A DNA stretch of 30,661 bases from JBOGHU01 sp050742255 (GTDB lineage Bacteria; Actinomycetota; Acidimicrobiia; Acidimicrobiales; CADCSY01), in assembly GCA_050742255.1 (NCBI GenBank), contig JBOGHU010000080.1, positions 1 through 30,661 of the forward strand, read 5' to 3'. The position numbers were made by a program, and so were the translations under genes. Position 1 is the first letter of the stretch, and every line of letters begins with the position of its first letter. Below, piece by piece: positions 7,327 to 14,991 of the stretch. The notes beneath the pieces are model-generated. The model was not told the origin of the DNA and searched no databases. It saw nothing but the letters and a program-made list of their open reading frames with translations.

Positions 7327-8327
7327 GTCCCCGCCCCCATGAACAGGACCTTCAGCGACTCGTAGGACTCGATGCAGTGCCCCGCCCCCAGGACCACGCA
7401 CTCGAGGGGGGTGTCGACGAGGTGGACCGGGAGGCCGGTCTCATCGGTGAGGCGCCGGTCGAGGCCCCGCAGCATGCCTCCCCCCCCGACCAGGTGGACC
7501 CCCAGCTGGAGGAGGTCCTGGGCCAGCTCGGGGGGCGCCTGCCCCAGGCAGGAGACAACCGACTCGCAGATGGTCGCCACGTGCTCCTCGCAGGCGGAAC
7601 GGACGTCCTGGGGCTCGAGGATCACGGTCTTGGGGAGGCCGCTCAGCAGGTCCCGGCCCCGCACCTCGGCCTTGACGTCGTCGGTGACCGGCCAGGCCGA
7701 GCCGATGGCGATCTTGATCTCCTCGGCGGTCCGCTCCCCCACGGCGATGCCGAACTCCCGCTTCAGGAAGCTCTGGATGGCGTAGTCGAAGTCGAAGGAC
7801 CCCAGTCGGACCGCCCGCAGCGCGACGATGCCGCCGAGGGAGATCACCGCCACCTCGCTGGTCCCGCCGCCCACGTCGACGACCATGCTGGCGATGGGCT
7901 CGTTCACAGGCAGCCCGGCGCCGATGGCGGCGGCCATGGGCTGGCCCAGGAGCTGGGCCTCGGCCGCACCCGCCCGCCGGGCGGCCTCGGTCACCGCCCG
8001 TCGCTCGACCTCGGTGATCGCCGACGGGACGCAGATCACGACCCGGGTGCGGTTCAGCCGGCTGATGCCCGCCCGGGTGAGCAGGAGGCGGATCATCCGC
8101 TGGGTGACGTCGAAGTCGGTGATGGCGCCCTGGCGCAGGGGACGTACGGCCTGGATGTAGCTCGGGGTGCGACCGATCATCTTCCAGGCCTGGTGGCCCA
8201 TGGCCAAGACGTCGCCGGTCATCACGTTCAGGGCGATCACCGAGGGCTCGTTGAGCACGATGCCCCGCCCCCGCTCGTACACCAAGGTGTTGGCTGTACC
8301 CAGGTCGATGGCGAAGTCCCGAGCCAC
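7323..8327 (-). CDS. mreB: MreB-type actin homolog
   Basis: 334 aa, the normal length of MreB. The nucleotide-binding signatures of the actin fold are present: D8-L-G-T-A-N-T (phosphate 1), D151-V-G-G-G-T-S-E (phosphate 2), and LVGGGGMLRGLDRRL (adenosine). NEPSVIA and the 'AVRPLRQGAITDFD' stretch are also typical. MreB forms membrane-bound filaments that steer cell-wall synthesis in rod-shaped cells. No mreC, mreD, rodA or penicillin-binding protein gene is near. Instead it is the last gene of a short operon after moaE and a tiny membrane protein, starting (GTG) 18 nt after the latter's stop. It may therefore be a second MreB paralog or an MreB with a specialised role; the window cannot decide. 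Confidence 0.93.
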   Translation of the reverse strand: MARDFAIDLGTANTLVYERGRGIVLNEPSVIALNVMTGDVLAMGHQAWKMIGRTPSYIQAVRPLRQGAITDFDVTQRMIRLLLTRAGISRLNRTRVVICVPSAITEVERRAVTEAARRAGAAEAQLLGQPMAAAIGAGLPVNEPIASMVVDVGGGTSEVAVISLGGIVALRAVRLGSFDFDYAIQSFLKREFGIAVGERTAEEIKIAIGSAWPVTDDVKAEVRGRDLLSGLPKTVILEPQDVRSACEEHVATICESVVSCLGQAPPELAQDLLQLGVHLVGGGGMLRGLDRRLTDETGLPVHLVDTPLECVVLGAGHCIESYESLKVLFMGAGT

Positions 8328-8345
8328 GGCGCGCGTCCCCGGTGT

Positions 8346-8543
8346 CTATCGGTCGGCGGCGGGCCCCTGGCGGCCACGGCTGTGATGGGGTGGGCTGCGG
8401 TCGGGCGCCAGGGCCCGCATCTCTCGGGAGAACTCGTCGATGCCGTGGGTGATGGAGCTGGGCGTACGGTGACGGAGCCACAGCACGACCGAACCGACGA
8501 CGCTGAGGGCCAAGGCGACCAGGAGGAAGACGAGCCCGCTCAC
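8346..8543 (-). CDS. Tiny single-TM protein between moaE and mreB
   Basis: 65 aa. Residues 3-23 form one TM helix (GLVFLLVALALSVVGSVVLWL), followed by a charged cytosolic-looking tail (HRTPSSITHGIDEFSREMRAL, then a basic end). The GTG start overlaps the moaE stop as GTGA (8540-8543), a usual sign of translational coupling. The SSITHGIDEFSREMRALAP segment recalls short actinobacterial membrane proteins found beside mreB or moaE genes, but I cannot name a family. Its position suggests a membrane tether or partner for MreB; that is inference. Confidence 0.65.
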   Translation of the reverse strand: MSGLVFLLVALALSVVGSVVLWLRHRTPSSITHGIDEFSREMRALAPDRSPPHHSRGRQGPAADR

Positions 8544-9037
8544 GACGGTCCTCGCGGAGCCAGGGCGGCGTCGAGGTCAGCGGGCCCGTCGCCGCCCACC
8601 GACTCCCTGCCCCAGCCCTCACCACCCTCCCACGTCTCCCGCTTCCAGATGGGGACGGTGGCCTTGAGGGTGTCGATGCAGAAGCGGGCGGCGGCGAAGG
8701 CCTCCGGTCGGTGGGCGGCGCTGACCGCCACAACGACCGCCGTGTCGGTGGGGGACAAGACGCCCACCCTGTGCAGCAGGGCGATGCGACCGAGCCGGGG
8801 CCAGCGTCGGCGGGCGTCGGCCGCCAGGGCCGCCAGCCGGGGCTCCACCTGGCCGTGGTAGGCCTCGTACTCCAGCCGAGAGACACCGGGGCGACCCTCG
8901 GCGTGGTCGCGCACGGTCCCGCTGAAGAGGACGAGGGCGCCACAGTCGGGGCGCACCGCCCACACCGTCACCTCGGCCACGGGCAGCGGCGCGTCGGTGA
9001 GGGCGACCCAGGTGTCCTCCTCCACGGTTGCTCTCAT
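8540..9037 (-). CDS. moaE: Molybdopterin synthase catalytic subunit MoaE
   Basis: 165 aa from an ATG at 9037 (another ATG at 9046 adds three residues; the longer open frame lacks family similarity). MoaE, with thiocarboxylated MoaD, inserts two sulfurs into precursor Z to form molybdopterin in the cytosol. The family core is clear: CGALVLFSGTVRDH, LEYEAY, HRVGVLSPTDTAVVVAVSAAHR, and LKATVPIWKRE with the two active-site lysines K125 and K132 (E. coli K119 and K126). The C-terminus carries a short non-conserved Gly-rich tail. No moaD or other cofactor gene is seen nearby. It overlaps the following tiny membrane protein gene by 4 nt and heads the operon that ends with mreB. The HtrA gene is divergent, about 105 nt away. 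Confidence 0.94.
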   Translation of the reverse strand: MRATVEEDTWVALTDAPLPVAEVTVWAVRPDCGALVLFSGTVRDHAEGRPGVSRLEYEAYHGQVEPRLAALAADARRRWPRLGRIALLHRVGVLSPTDTAVVVAVSAAHRPEAFAAARFCIDTLKATVPIWKRETWEGGEGWGRESVGGDGPADLDAALAPRGPS

Positions 9038-9119
9038 CCCGGCCATGCTACGGCGGGTGCGGAGGGTCCTGGCGCACCCCACGCAGGGGACCGAGACGGG
9101 CGCGGTCACGTCGCGTGCG

Positions 9120-9134
9120 GAGGATCGTATCCTC
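9120..9134. promoter_or_regulatory. 15-bp palindrome overlapping a -10 of the HtrA gene
   Basis: GAGGAT-CGT-ATCCTC is a perfect inverted repeat with a 3-nt centre, in the moaE/HtrA divergent region. It contains TATCCT (9128-9133), a plausible -10 placed 8 nt before the HtrA ATG, implying a leaderless transcript. A protein bound here would block that promoter, so this is a candidate operator. Confidence 0.4.
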
Positions 9135-9141
9135 GCCGGTC

Positions 9142-10338
9142 ATGGATCCCGGTGACCCTGGCGAGGGCCCCGAAGACGAGCTGGCAGGGCTGGGTCACCT
9201 CCTGCCCCCCGATGACCGTCTCTGGCGACACCCCTCCGAGCTGGCGGGGCCGGCCCGCTGCCAGCGCCCTGGCGTGGGCTGGCCTATCGCCATCGTGTCG
9301 GGGCTCGTCGGCTCGGTGCTGACCTTCGGCCTGATCGCCGCCACCGGCGCCCTCGACGGCGGCGGCGACCGCGAGGTCGTGGTGCGGGAGCGGGTGCAGC
9401 CGGCCGGGACCGGTCCGGCGTCGGTCGCCGACCGGGTGGTGCCGGTCGCCCACGCGGTCCGGCCCGCCATCGTGCGCATCGAGGTGGCCCGGAGCGATCG
9501 GCGGGGCAGCGGCTCGGGCGTGATGTTCCGCGACGACGGCTACCTGGTCACCAACGCCCACGTTGTCAGGGACGGTGGCGGCATCAGGGTCGTGCTGGCC
9601 GACGGGAGCGAGCTGGACGGCACCCTGGTGGGCACCGACCGGGTCACCGACATCGCGGTGGTCAAGGTCACCGGCGAGCAGCCGTTCGTGACGGCGGCGC
9701 TGGGATCCGCAGCCGATCTCCGGGTGGGCCAGGATGCCATCGCCATCGGCTCGCCCCTGGGCCTGGCGGGTGGCTCGTCGGTGACCACCGGGGTGATCAG
9801 CGCCCTGGGCCGGCGGGTGCGCAACCCCGAGGGGCCGTCCCTGGTGGACATGATCCAGACCGACGCCGCCATCGCCCCGGGCTCCTCGGGTGGGGCCCTG
9901 CTCGACGCCTCGGGGGCGGTCATCGGCATCACCACCGCCATCGCCGTCTCCGAGCAGGGCATCGAGGGCCTCGGCTTCGCCACCCCCATCGACATCGCCC
10001 GCGCCGTGGCCGACGACATCATCGCCACCGGGAAGGCCGTCCACGTGTGGCTGGGGATAGAGGGCAGCGACCTCGACCGGGCCTCCGCCGACGAGGCAGG
10101 CGTCGACGGCGGGGCGATCGTCGAACGGGTGGTGCCCGGTAGCCCGGCGGCGGGCGCCGGCCTGGCCCCCCGGGACATCGTCGTCGCCGTCTCCGACCAG
10201 CCGGTCACCTCCATGTCGGGCCTGGTCGTGGCCCTGGGGACCCGAGAGCCGGGTGAGCGCGTCCAGCTCGGCATACTCCGTGACGAGCGCCGGTCGACGG
10301 TCTCGGCCGTCCTGGGCCGCCGCCCCACTGACGAGTAG
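9142..10338 (+). CDS. htrA: Membrane-anchored HtrA/DegP-type serine protease with PDZ domain
   Basis: 398 aa. The cytosolic N-terminus holds the motif PPDDRLWRHPSEL, which I associate with acidimicrobial membrane proteins. One TM helix (about 48-68, PIAIVSGLVGSVLTFGLIAA) places the rest outside. The trypsin-like domain (about 98-290) has a full triad: H140 in TNAHVV, D170 in TDIAVVKV, S249 in PGSSGGALL. The serine motif is GSSGG instead of the commoner GNSGG. One PDZ domain follows (about 300-395, VVPGSPAAGAGLAPRDIVVAV). HtrA proteases degrade or refold damaged envelope proteins. The ATG was chosen because the frame upstream has no similarity and the TATCCT box sits just before it. It is one of two HtrA genes in the window. 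Confidence 0.92.
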   Translation: MDPGDPGEGPEDELAGLGHLLPPDDRLWRHPSELAGPARCQRPGVGWPIAIVSGLVGSVLTFGLIAATGALDGGGDREVVVRERVQPAGTGPASVADRVVPVAHAVRPAIVRIEVARSDRRGSGSGVMFRDDGYLVTNAHVVRDGGGIRVVLADGSELDGTLVGTDRVTDIAVVKVTGEQPFVTAALGSAADLRVGQDAIAIGSPLGLAGGSSVTTGVISALGRRVRNPEGPSLVDMIQTDAAIAPGSSGGALLDASGAVIGITTAIAVSEQGIEGLGFATPIDIARAVADDIIATGKAVHVWLGIEGSDLDRASADEAGVDGGAIVERVVPGSPAAGAGLAPRDIVVAVSDQPVTSMSGLVVALGTREPGERVQLGILRDERRSTVSAVLGRRPTDE

Positions 10339-10352
10339 CCCCGGGCCCCGGG

Positions 10353-10391
10353 CCGTGGAGCCAGCCCGTGGAGCCAGCCCGTGGAGATGGC
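10353..10391. repeat. Three tandem 13-bp repeats upstream of the DUF2342 gene
   Basis: CCGTGGAGCCAGC occurs at 10353-10365 and 10366-10378, with a third copy at 10379-10391 matching 10 of 13 bases. They lie between the HtrA stop and the candidate promoter of the next gene and could be regulator sites or slippage products. Confidence 0.6.
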
Positions 10392-10403
10392 CGGGGTCCC
10401 GCC

Positions 10404-10418
10404 TACCATACCTTTGTG
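10404..10418 (+). promoter_or_regulatory. Candidate -10 and leaderless start of the DUF2342 gene
   Basis: TACCAT at 10404-10409 is followed after 6 nt by the GTG at 10416, with no Shine-Dalgarno sequence. The spacing predicts transcription starting at or next to the GTG, a common actinobacterial arrangement. No clear -35 is present. Confidence 0.4.
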
Positions 10419-11600
10419 AGCGAGAGCGGGTCGACGGGGGACAACCCGTTCGAGGGGCTGGGCTTCCTCGGCGACCTGGCCCGGATGCTCCAGTCCCAGG
10501 GGCCGGTGAGCTGGGACGCGGCCCGCCAGCTGGCCCACCACGTGGCGACGGGCGGGAAGGCCGAGCCCAACCCCGAGCCGAGGGAGCGGATCCGCCTGGA
10601 GGAGCTGGCCCGGGTGGCCGACCTGCGGGTGGCCGACGCCACCGGGCTGCCCACCTCGACGGCGGGCGGGGTGGTCACCGTGCTGCCGGTGACCCGGGGC
10701 GAGTGGGCCCGACGCACCCTCGACTCCTACCGGCCGCTGCTCGAGCGCCTCTCCGCCGCCCTGTCGGAGGGGGGGATCGGCCAGGACCCGGCCGGGGCCG
10801 ACCAGGACGACCCGACCAGCCAGTTCCTGGGCGGCCTGCTGTCGATGGTGGGACCGATGATGCTCGGCATGCAGGCCGGTGCCATGGTCGGCCACCTCGC
10901 CACCCGGTCTCTGGGCCAGTACGACCTGCCCCTGCCCCGGGCCCCGTCGGATCAGCTCACCCTGATCAGCGCCAACGTGGAGCAGTTCGGCCGGGAGTGG
11001 GACCTCGACGCCGACGACCTCCGGCTGTGGGTCTGCCTGTCGGAGCTGACCTCGCACGCGGTGCTGGGCCTCCCCCATGTCCGCCACCGCATGGAGAGCC
11101 TCGTGCTCGACTACGTGTCCGCCTTCCGAGTGGATCCCGGCGCCCTGGAGACTCGCCTGGGCGACCTCGACCCAACCGACCCCACCGCCCTGCAGAACGT
11201 CCTGGGGGACCCCGGGGCCCTGCTGGGCGCCATCCAGTCGCCCCAGCAGAGGGCCATGCTCCCCCATCTGGCGGCGTTGGCGGCGGTCATCGTGGGATAC
11301 GTGGACCACGTCATGGATGCCGTCGGCACGTCTCTCATCGCCTCGTACCGGATGCTGGCCGAGGCCCTCAAGCGCCGCCGGGTGGAGGCCGGCTCCTCCG
11401 ACCGCTTCGTCGAGCACCTGTTCGGCCTGGAGCTGGGACGGGAGCAGTACGAGCGGGGGGCGGCGTTCGTCGAGGGCGCGGTGGAGCGAGCCGGCCCCGA
11501 GGCCCTGGGCCGGCTGTGGCACTCCGAGCGGGAGCTGCCCACGCCCGCCGAGGTCGACGCCCCCGGGCTGTGGCTGGCCCGCATCGACCTCCCCGGCTGA
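10416..11600 (+). CDS. DUF2342 / zincin-like protein lacking the zinc-binding histidines
   Basis: 394 aa from GTG 10416. The order of features fits the actinobacterial DUF2342 (Zincin_2, 'putative hydrolase') family: an N-terminal helix region with NPFEGLGFLGDLARML, a middle 'DLRVADATGLP' segment, a Gly/Met-rich helix (GGLLSMVGPMMLGMQAGAMVGHLATR), LPLPRAPSDQL, and the core helix LRLWVCLSELTSHAVLG followed by PHVRHR. Family members normally carry HExxH in that helix. Here it reads S209-E210-L-T-S213-H214, so both motif histidines are serine (both TCG) while the glutamate stays. The frame is intact around it, so this is substitution, not frameshift. The protein has no signal peptide. It probably does not act as a zinc protease and may bind a partner instead. 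It sits with UPF0182 and PDZ-protease genes in this window, as in mycobacteria. Confidence 0.85.
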   Translation: MSESGSTGDNPFEGLGFLGDLARMLQSQGPVSWDAARQLAHHVATGGKAEPNPEPRERIRLEELARVADLRVADATGLPTSTAGGVVTVLPVTRGEWARRTLDSYRPLLERLSAALSEGGIGQDPAGADQDDPTSQFLGGLLSMVGPMMLGMQAGAMVGHLATRSLGQYDLPLPRAPSDQLTLISANVEQFGREWDLDADDLRLWVCLSELTSHAVLGLPHVRHRMESLVLDYVSAFRVDPGALETRLGDLDPTDPTALQNVLGDPGALLGAIQSPQQRAMLPHLAALAAVIVGYVDHVMDAVGTSLIASYRMLAEALKRRRVEAGSSDRFVEHLFGLELGREQYERGAAFVEGAVERAGPEALGRLWHSERELPTPAEVDAPGLWLARIDLPG

Positions 11601-11646
11601 CCGCCACCGCGTCCCCTGGAGCGGGCCTACCTGGCGCCGTGTCCCC

Positions 11647-12942
11647 TCACCGGCGCTGGCGGGCCGCCACCCGCCGGGCCACCACCCGCCGGCCGACGTG
11701 GCGTGACGCCAGATCGCGGCCGGCGCTGAGCCCGGTCCTCAAGGGTGCGGTGCTCATGCGCCGACCGGTGGCGTAGAGGAACGCGGCCATGGCGCTCACC
11801 CCGGCGATCAAGGCGTAGCCGGCGTCGAGGGGGATGGCGACGACCACGGGAACGAACGCCCCTGCCACCCACACCAACTGGAAGCGGGCCTCGAACCGGG
11901 CGAACGAGCGTCCCTGGTTGATGTCGGGCGCGTCCCGCTGGACGATGGCGTCGAAGCAGAGCTTGCCGGCGCTGGCGGTCACGCCCACCACCGCCGCCAG
12001 CAGCGCCGCCGAGATCCGTCCGCCCACCCCCAGCACGGCCGTGGCGGCGAGGGCCGAGCCGACCAGACACCCGAACAGGATCCGCTCCTCCCGAACGCTC
12101 CGCCGCAGCCGCGGGGCGACGACCGCCCCGACCAGGGCCCCGACCCCGCTGGCGGCCAGGACCACACCGAACCACCACGCCGGGGCACCGTCACCTCGGA
12201 GGGCGAAGGCCAGCAGGAAGGCCAGGAACCCCACCACCGCCCGGAGGACGGCCATGGCGCTGGCGGCCAGCAGGATGCCGGCGCCCCGCAGCTCGGCCTG
12301 CTCGACGGGCCCCGGTCGTTCGACCGCCACCCGGGTGCGGGGGATGCGCAGGGCGGCCACGGCGCCACCGGCGAAGGCGGCGGCAGCCAGCCCCAGCACC
12401 CAGGGAGCGCCCGCTTGGAGAAGGGCCACCCCGGGCCCGGCGGCGGCGAAGCCGGCGACCCCGCTTATCAGCACCAGCTTGGAGTTGGCCTCGACCAGCC
12501 CGGAGTCGTCCCGCACCAGCCCGGGGACCAGCGACGCCCGGGCCACGTGGTAGCCCTTGGCCAGCACCAGCACCGCGAACGCCTCGGGGAACAGCAGCAG
12601 GCTGTCGATGTCGTCCATCATCAGGAGGCACACCCCGGCCCGGGCCACCGCCGAGAGCACGACCATCGAGCGCCGCCCGCCCCGGCGTCGGTCGATCCAG
12701 GGACCGATGAGCGGCGCCACCACGGCGAAGGGCGCCATGGTCAGCACCAGGTACAGGGCGACCCGGGTGCGGGCCGCGTCGGGGGAGATGGAGAAGAACA
12801 GCGACCCGGCCAGGGCCATGGCCACGAGGGTGTCGCCGGCCGACACCAGGGCGTGGGCCCGGGCCAGGCGGGTGAACGGCGCCAGGACGCGCGATGGCCC
12901 ATTGGAGGTCCCCCGGGGTCGCCAGCCCGCGTCTGCCCTCAC
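11647..12942 (-). CDS. Major facilitator superfamily transporter
   Basis: 431 aa from a GTG. About twelve hydrophobic segments are visible, with the MFS-type cytoplasmic loop between TM2 and TM3 (PLIGPWIDRRRGGRRSMVV) and a central basic loop near RIPRTRVAVERPGPVEQ. The C-terminus is very basic (RRVVARRVAARQRR). This looks like a drug or metabolite exporter of the NarK/enterobactin-exporter-like group; the substrate cannot be told. It starts 43 nt after the regX3 stop on the same strand with no convincing terminator, so read-through from the phosphate operon is possible but unproven. It converges on the DUF2342 gene with 46 nt between stops. Confidence 0.85.
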   Translation of the reverse strand: MRADAGWRPRGTSNGPSRVLAPFTRLARAHALVSAGDTLVAMALAGSLFFSISPDAARTRVALYLVLTMAPFAVVAPLIGPWIDRRRGGRRSMVVLSAVARAGVCLLMMDDIDSLLLFPEAFAVLVLAKGYHVARASLVPGLVRDDSGLVEANSKLVLISGVAGFAAAGPGVALLQAGAPWVLGLAAAAFAGGAVAALRIPRTRVAVERPGPVEQAELRGAGILLAASAMAVLRAVVGFLAFLLAFALRGDGAPAWWFGVVLAASGVGALVGAVVAPRLRRSVREERILFGCLVGSALAATAVLGVGGRISAALLAAVVGVTASAGKLCFDAIVQRDAPDINQGRSFARFEARFQLVWVAGAFVPVVVAIPLDAGYALIAGVSAMAAFLYATGRRMSTAPLRTGLSAGRDLASRHVGRRVVARRVAARQRR

Positions 12943-12985
12943 GGGGCCATCGTAGGGGACCCCCGCACCGGCCCGGGGACAGGCG

Positions 12986-13711
12986 TCACCCCTTGGGCAG
13001 CTCGTACTTGTAGCCCAGGCCCCGGATGGTCACGATGCGCCGGGGACTGGCGGGGTCGTCCTCGACCTTGGCGCGGAGGCGCTTCACGTGCACGTCGAGG
13101 GTCTTGGTGTCCCCCACGTAGTCGGGGCCCCACACCCGGCTGATGAGCGTGTCGCGGGGGAGCAGCCGCCCGGCGTTGTTCAGCAGGAGCTCCAGCAGGA
13201 GGAACTCCTTGAGGGGCAGGGCGACCTCGGCCCCCCGGATCACCACCTCGTGGCGCTCGGCGTCGAGGCGGACGTCGCCCACCACGAGGACCTCGCCTAC
13301 GGCATCGTCCCCGACGCCGTGGCCCGAGCGCCGCAGGGCCGCACGCATCCGGGCCACCAGCTCCCGGAGCCGGAAGGGCTTGGCCACGTAGTCGTCGGCA
13401 CCGACCTCCAGGCCCACCACCGTGTCGATCTCAGACGACTTGGCGGTCAGCATGATGATCGGCACCCGCGACCGGGAGCGCAGACGGCGGCACACGTCGA
13501 TCCCCGACAGCCTGGGGAGCATGAGGTCGAGCAGGACCAGGTCGGGCCGGACCACGTCGAACATCTCCAGCGCCTCCATCCCGTCCCGAGCGACCTGGAC
13601 CCGGAAGCCCTCCCGCTCGAGGCCCACGGCCAGGGCGTCGAGGAAGGACTCCTCGTCCTCGACCACGAGCACGGTCCGGCAGTCGGCGGGGCGCGGCGCG
13701 CTGGTGCTCAC
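12986..13711 (-). CDS. regX3: RegX3/PhoB-type response regulator of phosphate starvation
   Basis: 241 aa from a GTG whose first bases overlap the histidine kinase stop (GTGA at 13708-13711); this coupling decides the start. The receiver domain (12-125) has E18/D19, the phospho-acceptor D62 in VLLDLMLP, T89 and K111 in AKPFR. The C-terminal winged helix (about 140-237) is of OmpR/PhoB type, with LPLKEFLLLELLLNNAG, WGPDYVGDTKTLDVHVKRLR and RGLGYKYE. RegX3/PhoP proteins bind 11-bp direct repeats in front of phosphate genes; two such arrays are found at 20287-20341 and 20395-20449. Its place as the last phosphate gene, after pst and phoU, makes the role clear. Confidence 0.95.
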   Translation of the reverse strand: MSTSAPRPADCRTVLVVEDEESFLDALAVGLEREGFRVQVARDGMEALEMFDVVRPDLVLLDLMLPRLSGIDVCRRLRSRSRVPIIMLTAKSSEIDTVVGLEVGADDYVAKPFRLRELVARMRAALRRSGHGVGDDAVGEVLVVGDVRLDAERHEVVIRGAEVALPLKEFLLLELLLNNAGRLLPRDTLISRVWGPDYVGDTKTLDVHVKRLRAKVEDDPASPRRIVTIRGLGYKYELPKG

Positions 13712-14979
13712 CCGGCCTCCCGGCACGGGTCAGCCACCCCCGCCGGCTCGGGGCAGACGGGCAGGCGCAGGGTGAAGATCGACCCCTGCCCCTCCACGGA
13801 GGCCACGCCGACCTCGCCGTGGTGGTTGGTGGCCACGTGGCGGACGATCGAGAGCCCCAGGCCGGTACCGCCCGTCTCCCGGCTGCGGGCCCGGTCGACA
13901 CGGTAGAAGCGCTCGAAGACCCGCTCCAGGTCCCGGGCGGGGATGCCGATCCCGTGGTCGTGCACCGAGACCTCGATCCAGGTCCCGTCCGAGCCCGAGC
14001 GGACCTCGACGTTGGAGCCCTCGTCGCTGTACTTGCACGCGTTCTCCAGCAGGTTCCCGAGGGCCGAGACGAGCTGGCGGCGGTCGCCGCGCACGCTGTG
14101 GCAGCAGGAGACGTCCTCGGCGTCGAGGATGATCCGCCTGGACCTGGCCAGCGGCCAGACCCGCTCGACGGCCTCCCCCACCAGCACCTGCACGGCCACC
14201 GGCTCCCGCTTCGGAGACTCCTCGGCCTCGATCCGGCTCAGCTCGAGCAGGTCGTCGATGATCCGCCCCACCCGGAGCGCCTCGCCGGTCATCCGCCCGG
14301 CCAGGCGCCGGCTCACGGTGGGGTCGTCCTCGGCGACGATGGTCTCGGCCAGCACGCCGAGGGCCCCCACGGGCGTCTTGAGCTCGTGGCTGATGTTGGC
14401 CACGAAGTCCCGCCGGACTGCCTCCAGGTGCCGCCTCTCGGAGACGTCCTCGATGGTCACCGCCGCCCCCGTGGTCCGGCTCCCGTCGTCGAGGGGGACC
14501 GAGGAGACCACCAGCTGGCGGCGGGGAGGTCCGAGCAGGTCGAGTTCCCGGCGCCGGGAGGTGCCGGCCAGGGCCGACCCCAGCCCGTCCTGGATGGCCG
14601 CCTCCACCAGGGCCTCGGAGTGGCGGGCCCCGGCGAATCCGGCGGCCACCCAGTTGCGGAACACCTCCCGGCCGTCCTCGTCGCAGATGACCACCCCCTG
14701 GGGGATGGCCTCCAGCGCCCGGTCCAGGCGGGCCACCTCGACCAGGGCGTCACGAGCGGCGGCCACGGCCCGGTCGGCAGCCCGCTCCAGGCACCCCAGG
14801 GCGGCGTCGAGCGACCGGCCCGGCGCCGGGGCCCCCTCGGGGCCCACCACGGTGTCCAGCCGCACCACGGCGGCGTCGATGCGGCCCCGCACGGCCCGCC
14901 GTGCCACCGCCCCGCCGACCGCCACCGCCACCGCCGCCACCGCCACCGCTCCCGCCCCTGCCAACCACGCCGTGCTCAC
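13708..14979 (-). CDS. senX3: SenX3/PhoR-type sensor histidine kinase
   Basis: 423 aa, GTG start 12 nt after the second phoU stop. One N-terminal TM helix (about 3-25) leads into a PAS domain (about 85-185, ALEAIPQGVVICDEDGREVFRN), as in SenX3, which has no large external sensor. The kinase core is complete: H198 in ISHELKTP, N-box ENACKYSDEG (312-321), G1 DHGIGIP (341-347), F-box VFERFYRVDRARS and G2 GTGLGLSIVRH (371-381). In mycobacteria SenX3 is controlled by PhoU and the Pst transporter rather than by a ligand of its own. Having both phoU genes directly upstream in the same operon agrees with that. It overlaps regX3 by 4 nt. Confidence 0.95.
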   Translation of the reverse strand: MSTAWLAGAGAVAVAAVAVAVGGAVARRAVRGRIDAAVVRLDTVVGPEGAPAPGRSLDAALGCLERAADRAVAAARDALVEVARLDRALEAIPQGVVICDEDGREVFRNWVAAGFAGARHSEALVEAAIQDGLGSALAGTSRRRELDLLGPPRRQLVVSSVPLDDGSRTTGAAVTIEDVSERRHLEAVRRDFVANISHELKTPVGALGVLAETIVAEDDPTVSRRLAGRMTGEALRVGRIIDDLLELSRIEAEESPKREPVAVQVLVGEAVERVWPLARSRRIILDAEDVSCCHSVRGDRRQLVSALGNLLENACKYSDEGSNVEVRSGSDGTWIEVSVHDHGIGIPARDLERVFERFYRVDRARSRETGGTGLGLSIVRHVATNHHGEVGVASVEGQGSIFTLRLPVCPEPAGVADPCREAG

Positions 14980-14991
14980 CGGCTCCTCGTC

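Noticed and set aside
11030..11080. A frameshift as the cause of the lost HExxH motif
   Set aside because: The flanking LWVCL and HAVLG are in the same frame; the change is two separate codon substitutions.
9540..11522. A 660-codon minus-strand frame
   Set aside because: Antisense to HtrA and the DUF2342 gene, both of which have clear family sequence.
12961..12978. A terminator after regX3
   Set aside because: Only a 5-bp CCCCG/CGGGG stem with an 8-nt loop and no T run; such pairs are frequent by chance here.
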